Shown here: piece by piece, positions 1 through 8,991 of the stretch
Numbering within the stretch: the first letter of the stretch is position 1
How the letters are laid out: every line of letters starts with the position of its first letter
Assembly (NCBI GenBank): GCA_011620695.1
Contig: WOYT01000121.1
Location: forward strand, 1-44,861
DNA length: 44,861 bases
From: Proteiniphilum sp.
GTDB taxonomy: Bacteria; Bacteroidota; Bacteroidia; Bacteroidales; Dysgonomonadaceae
Reading direction: 5' to 3'
Position numbers and translations under genes: made by a program
The notes under the pieces: model-generated
What the model was told of the DNA's origin: nothing
Database searches by the model: none
Seen by the model: only the letters and a program-made list of their open reading frames with translations

Positions 1-137
1 CAGATCATAGCAAATCCTCCCGCGGGTGTTTTTCTTCTATTTTGCTGAAAAAATACGAGGACCGGATTCCCGCGATAAACAGTACCGCACAAAAAAGTCG
101 TGCACTCACAAAACTTATCCCTGCAAAAATACACAAG

Positions 138-173
138 AATATAAGGCTTTTTAAAATATAAGCCTTATATTTG
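138..173 (+). promoter_or_regulatory. Candidate promoter/operator of the AbiEi-like gene: perfect 12-bp inverted repeat overlapping a -7 box
   Basis: AATATAAGGCTT (138-149) and AAGCCTTATATT (160-171) are perfect reverse complements with a 10-nt spacer; TATATTTG (166-173) matches the Bacteroidetes -7 consensus TAnnTTTG and overlaps the right arm. Confidence 0.65.
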
Positions 174-191
174 TGCGTAAAGATAGAAGCA

Positions 192-776
192 ATGGAAACA
201 AATATTATTGAACGGTTTCATAAAAATGGGGGTTACCTCACTCGAAAAGAGATACGCACAGAGAAACAGCTTTACCAATTGCGCCGCTTGACAGAAGAAA
301 AAATTGTGAAGCGTATTAAACCTGGCCTGTTTTTTTTGGAAGAGGCAACAGCTTCAAAAACAATGATTGATGTAGAGCGCATTGTTCCTGAAGGTGTACT
401 TTGTTATTATTCGGCATGGTTCCATTACGGACTGACAACACAAATACCGCAACAGTATCATGTGGCAGTCGTCAAAAACCGCCGTATTACGTTGCCCGGT
501 TTTCCGCCTATACAACTGCACTACTGGCAAGAAAAATATGTATTGCTTGGTAAAGAGTACCAAATCATTGAAAATCTTCGTGTACCGATTTTCGATTTGG
601 AAAAATCGGTATGCGATGCCGTAAAGTTCCGCAATAAAGTAGGGATGGATGTTTGCGCTGAAATCTTGCAGAATTATCTTGTCCGGAAAGACAGGGATCT
701 GACAAAACTGATGCGTTATGCAAAAAAAATGCGTATCGGTAATCTTATGGAAACTTATATCACAATACAGCTATGA
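192..776 (+). CDS. AbiEi-like (type IV TA) antitoxin, winged-helix N-terminus
   Basis: METNIIERFHKNGGYLTRKEIR...LRRLTEEKIVKRIKPGLFFLEE is typical of the AbiEi antitoxin wHTH; 'YYSAWFHYGLTTQIPQQYHVAV' and 'FDLEKSVCDAVKFRNKVGMDV' match the C-terminal domain. The ORF-track start (TTG at 171) lies inside the -7 box, so ATG 192 is preferred. Confidence 0.8.
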   Translation: METNIIERFHKNGGYLTRKEIRTEKQLYQLRRLTEEKIVKRIKPGLFFLEEATASKTMIDVERIVPEGVLCYYSAWFHYGLTTQIPQQYHVAVVKNRRITLPGFPPIQLHYWQEKYVLLGKEYQIIENLRVPIFDLEKSVCDAVKFRNKVGMDVCAEILQNYLVRKDRDLTKLMRYAKKMRIGNLMETYITIQL

Positions 777-1039
777 CAAAGAGAGAATTAAAAAATATAG
801 AGAAATCCATTCGTTCTATTAATGCCACATTTGACACTCGTTTCACACGGTATTCCGATGACCACCCGATTTTTACGGATGATTTTACTGGAAATAAGAC
901 AAAACAAGTGCAGTGGAGTGCCTTTTTAAAGAAAATAAGTTCTAATGATAATGATGAAGTACCGGAACGTTTTGAAGATGTCGCAACCTTTATTGTGAAA
1001 GAGCTTTATCCTTTTTGGTTGAACAGGAAAGAAGAATAA
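773..1039 (+). pseudogene. AbiEii-like toxin, internally deleted in frame (88 aa remnant)
   Basis: Start overlaps the antitoxin stop (ATGA), as in AbiE operons. N-terminal MTKRELKNIEKSIR is followed directly by the C-terminal region SINATFDTRF...PIFTDDFTGNKTKQVQWSAFLKKI; the nucleotidyltransferase core is absent. Confidence 0.7.
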
Positions 1040-1072
1040 AAAATTTCATTCGTTTATTCCAGCGTTTTTGTT

Positions 1073-1080
1073 TAATTTTG
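1073..1080 (+). promoter_or_regulatory. Candidate -7 box (TAATTTTG) upstream of the 1238-3229 genes
   Basis: Match to TAnnTTTG; no clear -33 TTG at the right distance. Confidence 0.35.
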
Positions 1081-1237
1081 TTCAATATAGAACCCAATTT
1101 CTTGCGCCATGATGTTTGATAACAGAAAAAAGCATTTAAGAAGGCAGCCCTGGTGGCAGAGAGGGCGATGGGCAGCAGCACATAAATCTCAACCTGTGAA
1201 CTGAACAGATACAACAATAACCCAAAGACATTTAATT

Positions 1238-1909
1238 ATGATGAAGTATCATTTGCAACACAAATCTGTTTTCCTGTTTCTTCTTTTGTCTGTGCAGGGT
1301 TCGTTGCATGCACAACAGAAAAAGGAAATTTCCCACTATCTCTTTCCGGAGTTTGTCCAGGGGGTGGTGCTGATGAAAAGCGGTCAGAAGAACCCGGCGA
1401 TGCTCAATTTTAATGCAGCCACCGAGGAGATGGTTTTTAACCAGAACGGACAGGTGCTGGCATTGGCAGAGCCTACGCTGAGTCAGTTAGACACGGTATT
1501 TATCGACAGCAGAAAATTCATTCTTCACAAAAATCAATTTGTAGAGGTTCTGCACGGCGACGGATACAAACTCTTTGCCCAGTACAAGTGCAGGGTGATT
1601 CCTCCGGGGAAGCCGGCTGCCTATGGCGGAACATCGCAGACATCATCTTCAGACAGCTATTCCAGCTGGTCGAGTGGCGGCAGGGTGTATGAGTTGAAGC
1701 TCCCCGACGACTTTCAGGTGAAACCTTACATGGTTTACTGGCTCAATAACGGTTCGGGATGGAAAGAGATCAAATCGATGAGACAACTAAGGAACCTCTA
1801 TAAAAAGAGTAAGGAGCAGTACAATCAATATACCGCTGACAACGAGGTCGATTTTGAAGATCAGACAACCGTGGCGCAGCTGGTTCATTTTCTGGAGACG
1901 ACAAAATGA
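1238..1909 (+). CDS. Secreted hypothetical protein
   Basis: 223-aa ORF with signal peptide (FLFLLLSVQGSLHAQQ); 18 bp upstream of the fucosidase gene, same strand. Confidence 0.75.
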   Translation: MMKYHLQHKSVFLFLLLSVQGSLHAQQKKEISHYLFPEFVQGVVLMKSGQKNPAMLNFNAATEEMVFNQNGQVLALAEPTLSQLDTVFIDSRKFILHKNQFVEVLHGDGYKLFAQYKCRVIPPGKPAAYGGTSQTSSSDSYSSWSSGGRVYELKLPDDFQVKPYMVYWLNNGSGWKEIKSMRQLRNLYKKSKEQYNQYTADNEVDFEDQTTVAQLVHFLETTK

Positions 1910-1927
1910 ATCATAAAATATAGCATC

Positions 1928-3229
1928 ATGAAAAAGTTTAACATTCTCTTTTTTGCACTGCTGTTGATGGCTGTCGGCGTGTCGGCACAACAGCGCTATA
2001 ATCCAACCGAAGAAAACCTGAAAAACCGGGAGGAGTTTCAGGATATGAAGTTTGGTGTTTTTATCCACTGGGGCATCTACAGCATGATGGCCGACGGAGA
2101 GTGGATCATGAACAACAAAAACATTCATCACAAGGAGTATGCAAACCTGGCAAATGGTTTTTATCCGTCGAAGTTCAGCGCCGCCAGGTGGGTGTCGGAT
2201 GTAAAGGCAGCAGGAGCAAAGTATATTTGCATCACCTCGCGCCACCACGACGGCTTCTCCATGTTCGGCACGAAACAGTCGCCCTACAACATCGTGGATG
2301 CCACACCCTTCAAACGGGATATCATGAAAGAGCTGGCTGATGAATGCCACAGGCAGGGGATTAAACTACATTTTTATTATTCGTTACTCGATTGGAAAAG
2401 AGCCGACTATTATCCACTGGGCAGAACGGGTAAAGGAGTAGGTCGCACGGAGCAGGGAGATTGGAAGACCTATCATCAGTTTATGCTGAATCAATTGACG
2501 GAACTGCTGACCAATTATGGAGAGATCGGAGCTATCTGGTTCGATGGCAAGTGGGATCAGCCGGACGATTTCGACTGGCGTCTGAGAGAGATCTACGACC
2601 ATATCCACAGCATCCAGCCCGGCTGCCTGGTCATCAACAATCATCATATAGCGCCCCTGGAGGGTGAGGACGGGCAGACGTTCGAGAAGGACCTGCCGGG
2701 ACAGAACCAATCGGGTTTTTCCGGCACGGCAACCATCGGCCGGCTGCCGCTGGAGACCTGCGAGACCATGAATCATTCATGGGGATACAATATCACCGAC
2801 AACAACTATAAATCGGAGAAAGAGCTGATTCACTATCTGGTGAAGGCGGCGGGAAACAATGCCAACCTGTTGATGAACGTGGGGCCGCGGCCTGACGGCA
2901 CGTTTCCCGATATCGCCGTGCAGCGCTACAACGCGATGGGTGAGTGGCTCAGGACGTACGGTGAGACGATTTACGGTACCCGCGGTGGTTTCATCGCTCC
3001 GCGCGACTGGGGTGTGACCACTCAGAAAGGAAACAGCCTCTTCGTTCATATCCTCAACCTGAAGGATGATGCGCTTTACCTGCCGATGAAAGATAAACAG
3101 GTAAATGCTGCAAAATTTTTCATCGATAAAAAACCGGTTAAATTCACGAAGGTGGACGGCGGTATTGTATTGCAATTAGGTCGGATTCCCAATGAAACGG
3201 ATTGTGTGGTTGAGGTAGAAGTGCAATAG
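1928..3229 (+). CDS. Alpha-L-fucosidase (GH29), secreted
   Basis: Signal peptide; 'FGVFIHWGIYSMMADGEWIMNN', 'AGAKYICITSRHHDGFSMFGTKQSPYNI', 'AIWFDG', 'NLLMNVGPRPDGTF' are GH29 motifs. Confidence 0.93.
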   Translation: MKKFNILFFALLLMAVGVSAQQRYNPTEENLKNREEFQDMKFGVFIHWGIYSMMADGEWIMNNKNIHHKEYANLANGFYPSKFSAARWVSDVKAAGAKYICITSRHHDGFSMFGTKQSPYNIVDATPFKRDIMKELADECHRQGIKLHFYYSLLDWKRADYYPLGRTGKGVGRTEQGDWKTYHQFMLNQLTELLTNYGEIGAIWFDGKWDQPDDFDWRLREIYDHIHSIQPGCLVINNHHIAPLEGEDGQTFEKDLPGQNQSGFSGTATIGRLPLETCETMNHSWGYNITDNNYKSEKELIHYLVKAAGNNANLLMNVGPRPDGTFPDIAVQRYNAMGEWLRTYGETIYGTRGGFIAPRDWGVTTQKGNSLFVHILNLKDDALYLPMKDKQVNAAKFFIDKKPVKFTKVDGGIVLQLGRIPNETDCVVEVEVQ

Positions 3230-3292
3230 CGCGATCTATTATATAGGGTAGAGAATCCATTGCTTGGTTGTTACCATCTGCCATCAGGGAAC

Positions 3293-4774
3293 TTAATATG
3301 CCCTGGCGAAGATCACCCGTTGTGGAGAAGGTTTGCCGGTCACCATGCACCGTCCGGGGCTCTTATCCCCTTCCATGGGTATGCAACGGATGGTGGCCTT
3401 GGTTTCGTTCTTGATCAGCTCTTCGGTTTCGGGTGAGCCATCCCAGTGGCAGAGCAGGAAGCCACCTTTTTCGATTTCCACCTTAAACTCCTCATAGCTG
3501 TTCACCTCACGGGTCTGTGAAGTGCGGAAATCGGCCGCCTTGCGATAGATGTTCTCCTGGATTTCTTCCAGCAGTGCCTTTATATGTTGTTCGATGCCGT
3601 CGCAGGAGAGGGTCTCCTTGGTCAGCGTGTCGCGACGGGCCACCTCCACGGTATTGTTCTCCAGATCACGGCCTCCCATGGCGAGACGCACCGGTACCCC
3701 CTTCAGTTCATACTCGGAGAACTTCCACCCCGGCTTCTTGTTGTCTGCATTGTCGTAACGGACAGAGATGCCCAGATCTTTCAACCCCTTCATGATGCCA
3801 GCTACTTTCTCGTTGATCTGTTGCAGCTGCTCCTCGTTCCTGTAGATAGGTACGATCACCACCTGGTAGGGTGCCAGCTTCGGGGGCAGCACCAGGCCAT
3901 TGTCGTCGGAGTGCGACATGATCAGAGCACCCATCAGGCGGGTTGAGACACCCCAGGAGGTAGCCCAAACGTAATCGCGGTTACCATCTTTGTCGGTGAA
4001 CTGCACGTCGAACGCTTTGGCGAAGTTCTGTCCCAGGAAGTGGGAGGTGCCTGACTGCAATGCCTTGCCATCCTGCATCAGTGCTTCGATGGTGAAGGTA
4101 TCGAGGGCGCCGGCAAACCGTTCCGACTCCGACTTATGTCCCTTGATCACCGGCATCGCCATATATTGTTCCGCGAAGTCAGCATAGACATTGATCATCT
4201 TCTCTGCCTCTTCCATCGCTTCCTCTTGTGTGGCGTGGGCGGTGTGTCCCTCCTGCCAGAGGAATTCGGTCGTACGGAGAAAGAGACGCGTACGCATCTC
4301 CCAGCGCACCACGTTGGCCCACTGGTTGATCAGCAGCGGCAAGTCGCGGTACGACTGAATCCAATTCTTATAGGTACTCCAGATAATGGTTTCAGAGGTA
4401 GGGCGTACGATCAGTTCCTCCTCCAACTTCGCTTCAGGATCTACGATCAACCCACTGCCGTTTGGGTCGTTCTTCAGGCGGTAGTGGGTTACCACGGCAC
4501 ACTCCTTGGCAAAACCCTCCACGTGATCTGCCTCACGGCTCAGGTAGGACTTGGGTATAAAGAGCGGGAAGTAGGCATTCTCATGTCCGGTCTCCTTGAA
4601 CATATCATCCAACTGGCGCTGTATTTTTTCCCAGATCGCGAAACCATATGGTTTGATCACCATACAGCCACGTACGGCTGAGTTCTCTGCCAAGTCGGCT
4701 TTCGTCACTATGTCGAGGTACCACTGCGAATAATCCTTGCTGCGGGGCGTGATCTCCTTCAATTCTTTAGCCAT
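3293..4774 (-). CDS. proS: Proline--tRNA ligase (archaeal/eukaryotic-like type)
   Basis: '[59 protein letters not shown]' class II aaRS motif; 493 aa. Confidence 0.95.
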   Translation of the reverse strand: MAKELKEITPRSKDYSQWYLDIVTKADLAENSAVRGCMVIKPYGFAIWEKIQRQLDDMFKETGHENAYFPLFIPKSYLSREADHVEGFAKECAVVTHYRLKNDPNGSGLIVDPEAKLEEELIVRPTSETIIWSTYKNWIQSYRDLPLLINQWANVVRWEMRTRLFLRTTEFLWQEGHTAHATQEEAMEEAEKMINVYADFAEQYMAMPVIKGHKSESERFAGALDTFTIEALMQDGKALQSGTSHFLGQNFAKAFDVQFTDKDGNRDYVWATSWGVSTRLMGALIMSHSDDNGLVLPPKLAPYQVVIVPIYRNEEQLQQINEKVAGIMKGLKDLGISVRYDNADNKKPGWKFSEYELKGVPVRLAMGGRDLENNTVEVARRDTLTKETLSCDGIEQHIKALLEEIQENIYRKAADFRTSQTREVNSYEEFKVEIEKGGFLLCHWDGSPETEELIKNETKATIRCIPMEGDKSPGRCMVTGKPSPQRVIFARAY

Positions 4775-4808
4775 TATCGTGAAAATTCTGTTATCATAAT
4801 TGCGGCTG

Positions 4809-4816
4809 CAAAGATA
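4809..4816 (-). promoter_or_regulatory. Candidate -7 box of proS (TATCTTTG on minus)
   Basis: CAAAGATA on plus strand, 35 bp upstream of the proS start. Confidence 0.45.
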
Positions 4817-4844
4817 ATAAAAATTTGGGATATGGGATCGTTGC

Positions 4845-6287
4845 TTATCGCTTATCGTTTTTTTCCTTTACCCGCAGATCACCCCTGTTGTAGGAGAAAA
4901 AGATACCGGGGATACCGATAAGGGCGAAGATAAAGAAACCGATTCGCATGGTGGTTAGGAATGTATGCTCTTCTACTGCCTCCACGGTAAGATCGCCGAA
5001 GTAGAGCGTGAAGAGGAGGGTGACCACGCTCATGCTGATGATCTGACCGAAGACACGCATCGAGGCTGCCAGTCCGGAGGCCTGACCATAGTGGCTTTGC
5101 ACTACGGATCCCATAATGGTATTCATGTTTGGTGATGAGAAGAGGCCGAACCCAAGACCCACCCATACCAGGATGGCGATGATAACCCAGATAGGTGTCT
5201 GGCTGCCAATCAATGCCAGCATGGCCAGTCCCGAGGAGCAGATAGCCATGCCGGCAGTGGCGAAGTAACGTGGCTCGATCCTGTCGGAGAGCCGTCCCAC
5301 CACTGGTGAGAAAAGGGTCATCATCAGTGGTTGGGTGATGATCACTGCTCCCGCATCACGCGGGGAGAGTCCCTGTATCTTTTGCAGGTAGAGACTGAGG
5401 AAAAAGACGATGGCAAAGGTGGCGGTGTAGTTGATCAGAGCCGAGAGGCTGGAGTAGGTGAAGAGGCGGTTATGGGTGAAGAGGCTCACCTCAAACAGCG
5501 GATGCTCTGTTCTTTTCTCATGTTTCCAGAAAAACCATAACAGAAGGAGAGCACCGCTCATCAGTGACCATCCCGTGATGGATGGAATCAATGTGGAGCC
5601 ATAGACCAGTGCAGTGAGTCCACCCATGAAGAACAGCGTTCCTTTGGCATCACTTTGTGAGGAATGGGATCTCTTCCTTACCGGTTCTTTTAGCCTGAAG
5701 AGCGTGAGGAGCAGGGTGGCGAAACCGAGCAGTGAGGCGATCAGAAAGAGAGACCTCCAGCCGGCATAGAGCGTAAGGATCCCTCCCAGCAGGGGACCGA
5801 GGGCCAGACCTGCATAGACGGCTGAGACGGAGATGCCGAGAACCTGTCCCCTTTTGTGAGCAGGGTAAGAGGAGACCAAAAGTACCTGTCCCGTAGTGTT
5901 GGTGAAAGCAGCGCCCACACCCTGCAGGAAGCGGGCGGCGATGAGCCACCATCCCCCTGGGGCAAGCCAGCAGAAGAGCGATGAGAGGGTGAAGATCAGC
6001 AATCCCATTTTAAAGAGGCGGCTACTGCCGTAACGATCTCCCCACGCCCCTGCCGGCAGCATAAAGAGAGCGGTGGCCAGCAGGAAAGAGGTGACGATCC
6101 AGCTCAGTCCCACGGCTGAGAAAGAGAAATCACTACCGATGGCCGGCAGGGCAATATTCACTGATGAGATAAGGAAGGTACCGAGGAAAGAGGTGGCTGC
6201 GACCATCAGCAGGATGGGTAGCCCGTTGCTGAAGTGAGCCTGCTCGGTTTTAGATTGCTGACTTTTTAGACTATCACTGTTTCCCAT
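4845..6287 (-). CDS. MFS transporter, DHA2-like drug/efflux family
   Basis: Multi-TM; '[53 protein letters not shown]' is typical of DHA2/EmrB-type proteins. Confidence 0.88.
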   Translation of the reverse strand: MGNSDSLKSQQSKTEQAHFSNGLPILLMVAATSFLGTFLISSVNIALPAIGSDFSFSAVGLSWIVTSFLLATALFMLPAGAWGDRYGSSRLFKMGLLIFTLSSLFCWLAPGGWWLIAARFLQGVGAAFTNTTGQVLLVSSYPAHKRGQVLGISVSAVYAGLALGPLLGGILTLYAGWRSLFLIASLLGFATLLLTLFRLKEPVRKRSHSSQSDAKGTLFFMGGLTALVYGSTLIPSITGWSLMSGALLLLWFFWKHEKRTEHPLFEVSLFTHNRLFTYSSLSALINYTATFAIVFFLSLYLQKIQGLSPRDAGAVIITQPLMMTLFSPVVGRLSDRIEPRYFATAGMAICSSGLAMLALIGSQTPIWVIIAILVWVGLGFGLFSSPNMNTIMGSVVQSHYGQASGLAASMRVFGQIISMSVVTLLFTLYFGDLTVEAVEEHTFLTTMRIGFFIFALIGIPGIFFSYNRGDLRVKEKNDKR

Positions 6288-6288
6288 A

Positions 6289-8838
6289 TCAAAAGATTTC
6301 CTGCATATGTGTGATCTTCACCGCTGTTTTATTGTCTGCTTTCAGTGCTGGTGAACGGATGATGATGGTACGCTGCTCACCCGGCAGAAGGTCGATGAAG
6401 TTATCGCTGAAGCGTGCCCCCTGGATCGGTATCTCCAGAAAGAGGTCTTTAGCCAGCCGTGGAGAGGTGAGCGTTATCCGGTATTCACCGTCGGCATACT
6501 GCATGGTGCTTCTGACGGTAGTCTGTGGCAGCTTCAGCTTGTTGGGCCAGTAAAAGAAATGATCCTTGCGGGAGATCACCATTCCCTCACTATCAGTGAG
6601 ATAGGCGTGGATCAGGGTGTGTGTTTTCTCCTCTTCCCTCAACAGGTCGGAGAGGGGATAGCTCTTCACAATGGTGCTGCTGTTGGCCCTGGCATTCACT
6701 TTCTCCCGAAACTCTTTTCGTGTGCCCGTTGTGAAATCAATCACCTGCACCGTGAGGGTCAGTTCATTTCGGTCGTTGAGGTAGTCCGACAGGGTGTAAC
6801 AGTGCAACATCCCATCTTTCTCTTCCACGCCAAGTGCCAGAGGAGCCAGTACGTCACGCATCCGGTAGTGTTGCGCCTTCCAGTTGCCGTAGTAGTCGAT
6901 GCTCGACCAGGAGACCACCGGCCAGTCGTCGTTGATCTGCCAGTAGAGTGCTCCCATGCAATAGGGCCTACCACGCCGCATCGCCTCCACCGACTCCTCC
7001 ATGCCATTGCCCTGCATCACCAGCCCCACATAGACGAAATCCTCAAAGCTCTTCGGTTCCGGGTAGTACATCTCCATGTATTTCTTGATGAGGGAGTTGC
7101 CGGTGGATGCTTTCTGATGTACCTGCATCACCTCACTCTCCAGTGCCCATTGCTCCTGGGGTGCGAAAGAACGGATGGTCTTCATCTCGGGGAACGACTG
7201 GAAGCCAAACTCACTGGCAAAGCGGGGTAACCGGTCGGCCATCGCCTCAAAGGGGAGGTGTCCGTACCAGAGTCCCCAGTCATGTACGTCGCTTGAAGCG
7301 AACTTCTCCGGGTTGCCCCAGTTGGCGTCGTAGGGTGAGCCATGGATATAACTGCGGGTACCATCCAGCTCCTCCACCAATGAGGGCAGCAGCTCACGAA
7401 AAGTCTTGTCATATTGCTCGAACCATGTTTTCATCAGTTCAGCCGGATAGATATTCTCCCAGCCCCAGTGGTGCAGGGCTTCATCAATCTCGTTGTTGCC
7501 GCACCAGAAAGCCAGGGATGGATGGTTGCGCAAACGTTTGATGTTGTATATCGCCTCCTCCCGCACGTTGGAGAGGAAAGCATCATCGGAGGGGTAGGGT
7601 GTGCAGGCGAAGATGAAATCCTGCCAAACCAGGATGCCCCGTTCGTCGGCCTGCCGGTAAAATTCCTCGTTCTCGTAAATGCCACCGCCCCATACACGGA
7701 CAAAGTTCATGTTGGCATCCGTAATCTGTTCGAAGAGACGCTCATAATAGGCTTCATTCTGCTGTGTGGTGAAGATCTCGCCTGGGATATAGTTGGCCCC
7801 CTTGGCAAAGAGCGGGATGCCGTTCACCTCGAAATAGAAGGAGCGGCCATGTTGATCTTTCTCCTGCACCAGGCGTACCGAACGAAGTCCCGTACGCACC
7901 GTTTTCTCTGCGATCAGCCGGTCGCCATGGTGGAGGGTGACGAAGAAGTCGTACAGATGCTGCTCACCCCAGTTCACCGGCATCCAGCGCTGTGGATCGG
8001 TGATCGTGGATGGAAAAGAGAGTTGATTGATGCCTCTTGTAAGAATGACACTTTTCTTTTTGGTTGTCAGCACCTTTCCGTTGAAGGCATAACCATAGGT
8101 GAGTGTAACCTCGCCCTCACGGAGCGCGTTGACAGCTATCTGATGTTCAATCTCTGCTTTCTCCTCTGTCACTGACAGCTGCTTTACATAGTAATCCTCA
8201 ATGCGGGCATCGTTGTAGAAATGGAGGGATATTGGTTTCCAGATCCCCATCTGCACGATGCGGATGCCCCAGTCCCACCCGAAGTGATAGGGAGCCTTGC
8301 GGCTGTAGATGCTCAGCTTCTCCTCGCGGTGGTCGTTGCCTGCCGGGTAGTCATAGCCGAAGGTGGCACGGGCCGGCATCATGGTCCCGATGGGTGAGTA
8401 AAAACGGATATAGAGGCTGTTCTTCCCCTCTTTCAGGAGGTTTTTCACCGCAACTTCATGGCCGATGAACATGTTCTGCGACCGAAGGATGCGGGAGCCG
8501 TTGAGGAACACGTCGGCATGGGTGTCTAATCCTTCGAAAAGGAGTAACGCCTCATGGTGTTGCAGTTGTGCAGCGGTGACATTGAATGTTTTCCTGAAAT
8601 CCCAGTTTTCATCTTCCACCCATTGCAGCTGTTCTTCGTTGGTGCCATAGAAGGGATCCGGTAGCAGGCCGTGGCGTACCAGGTCGCGCTGTACCGAGCC
8701 AGGCACTTCGGCGTCGTACCACTGATCGCTGTTCATCCGGGCAAACTGCCAGCCGTCGTTCAGGGTGATGGTTTCGCTTTGCTGTGCAGTCGACAGCAGG
8801 GGGAGGAGGGTTAAGAGCATGGTGAGGATTCTTCGCAT
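6289..8838 (-). CDS. Beta-mannosidase-like glycoside hydrolase (GH2)
   Basis: 'NDGWQFARMNSDQWYDAEVPGSVQRDLVRHGLLPDPFYGTNE', 'MNFVRVWGGGIYENEEFY', 'HPSLAFWCGNNEIDEA', 'RFASEFGFQSFPE'. Start MRRILTMLLTLLPLL (signal peptide) chosen at 8838 because the longer start lies upstream of the predicted promoter. Confidence 0.92.
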   Translation of the reverse strand: MRRILTMLLTLLPLLSTAQQSETITLNDGWQFARMNSDQWYDAEVPGSVQRDLVRHGLLPDPFYGTNEEQLQWVEDENWDFRKTFNVTAAQLQHHEALLLFEGLDTHADVFLNGSRILRSQNMFIGHEVAVKNLLKEGKNSLYIRFYSPIGTMMPARATFGYDYPAGNDHREEKLSIYSRKAPYHFGWDWGIRIVQMGIWKPISLHFYNDARIEDYYVKQLSVTEEKAEIEHQIAVNALREGEVTLTYGYAFNGKVLTTKKKSVILTRGINQLSFPSTITDPQRWMPVNWGEQHLYDFFVTLHHGDRLIAEKTVRTGLRSVRLVQEKDQHGRSFYFEVNGIPLFAKGANYIPGEIFTTQQNEAYYERLFEQITDANMNFVRVWGGGIYENEEFYRQADERGILVWQDFIFACTPYPSDDAFLSNVREEAIYNIKRLRNHPSLAFWCGNNEIDEALHHWGWENIYPAELMKTWFEQYDKTFRELLPSLVEELDGTRSYIHGSPYDANWGNPEKFASSDVHDWGLWYGHLPFEAMADRLPRFASEFGFQSFPEMKTIRSFAPQEQWALESEVMQVHQKASTGNSLIKKYMEMYYPEPKSFEDFVYVGLVMQGNGMEESVEAMRRGRPYCMGALYWQINDDWPVVSWSSIDYYGNWKAQHYRMRDVLAPLALGVEEKDGMLHCYTLSDYLNDRNELTLTVQVIDFTTGTRKEFREKVNARANSSTIVKSYPLSDLLREEEKTHTLIHAYLTDSEGMVISRKDHFFYWPNKLKLPQTTVRSTMQYADGEYRITLTSPRLAKDLFLEIPIQGARFSDNFIDLLPGEQRTIIIRSPALKADNKTAVKITHMQEIF

Positions 8839-8865
8839 AATAATCTGACTGAAAAAAATGAGGCA

Positions 8866-8896
8866 CAAATATAGCGATTCCATTTCGTATCTGCAA
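8866..8896 (-). promoter_or_regulatory. Promoter of the beta-mannosidase gene (TTG-N20-TATATTTG)
   Basis: CAAATATA (8866-8873) plus CAA (8894-8896) on plus strand, 20-nt spacer; full Bacteroidetes -7/-33 match. Confidence 0.65.
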
Positions 8897-8962
8897 CTGC
8901 AAATGAAGAGAATGAGACCATCACTTTTTCAGCTGCAGGTATCCTTTTTTGATGGAAAATTG

Positions 8963-8970
8963 TACATTTG
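8963..8970 (+). promoter_or_regulatory. Candidate -7 box of relA (TACATTTG)
   Basis: Match to TAnnTTTG; overlaps the ORF-track start at 8968, so a downstream start is likely. Confidence 0.5.
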
Positions 8971-8991
8971 TATGATCATAACAAGCAAGTG

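Noticed and set aside
171-191. ORF-track TTG start of the AbiEi-like gene
   Set aside because: Overlaps the -7 box TATATTTG and the palindrome; ATG at 192 fits the family.
4845-8838. Idea that the MFS transporter and beta-mannosidase form a mannan utilisation system
   Set aside because: The transporter resembles DHA2 drug exporters rather than sugar importers; tight spacing alone (1 bp) does not establish a pathway.
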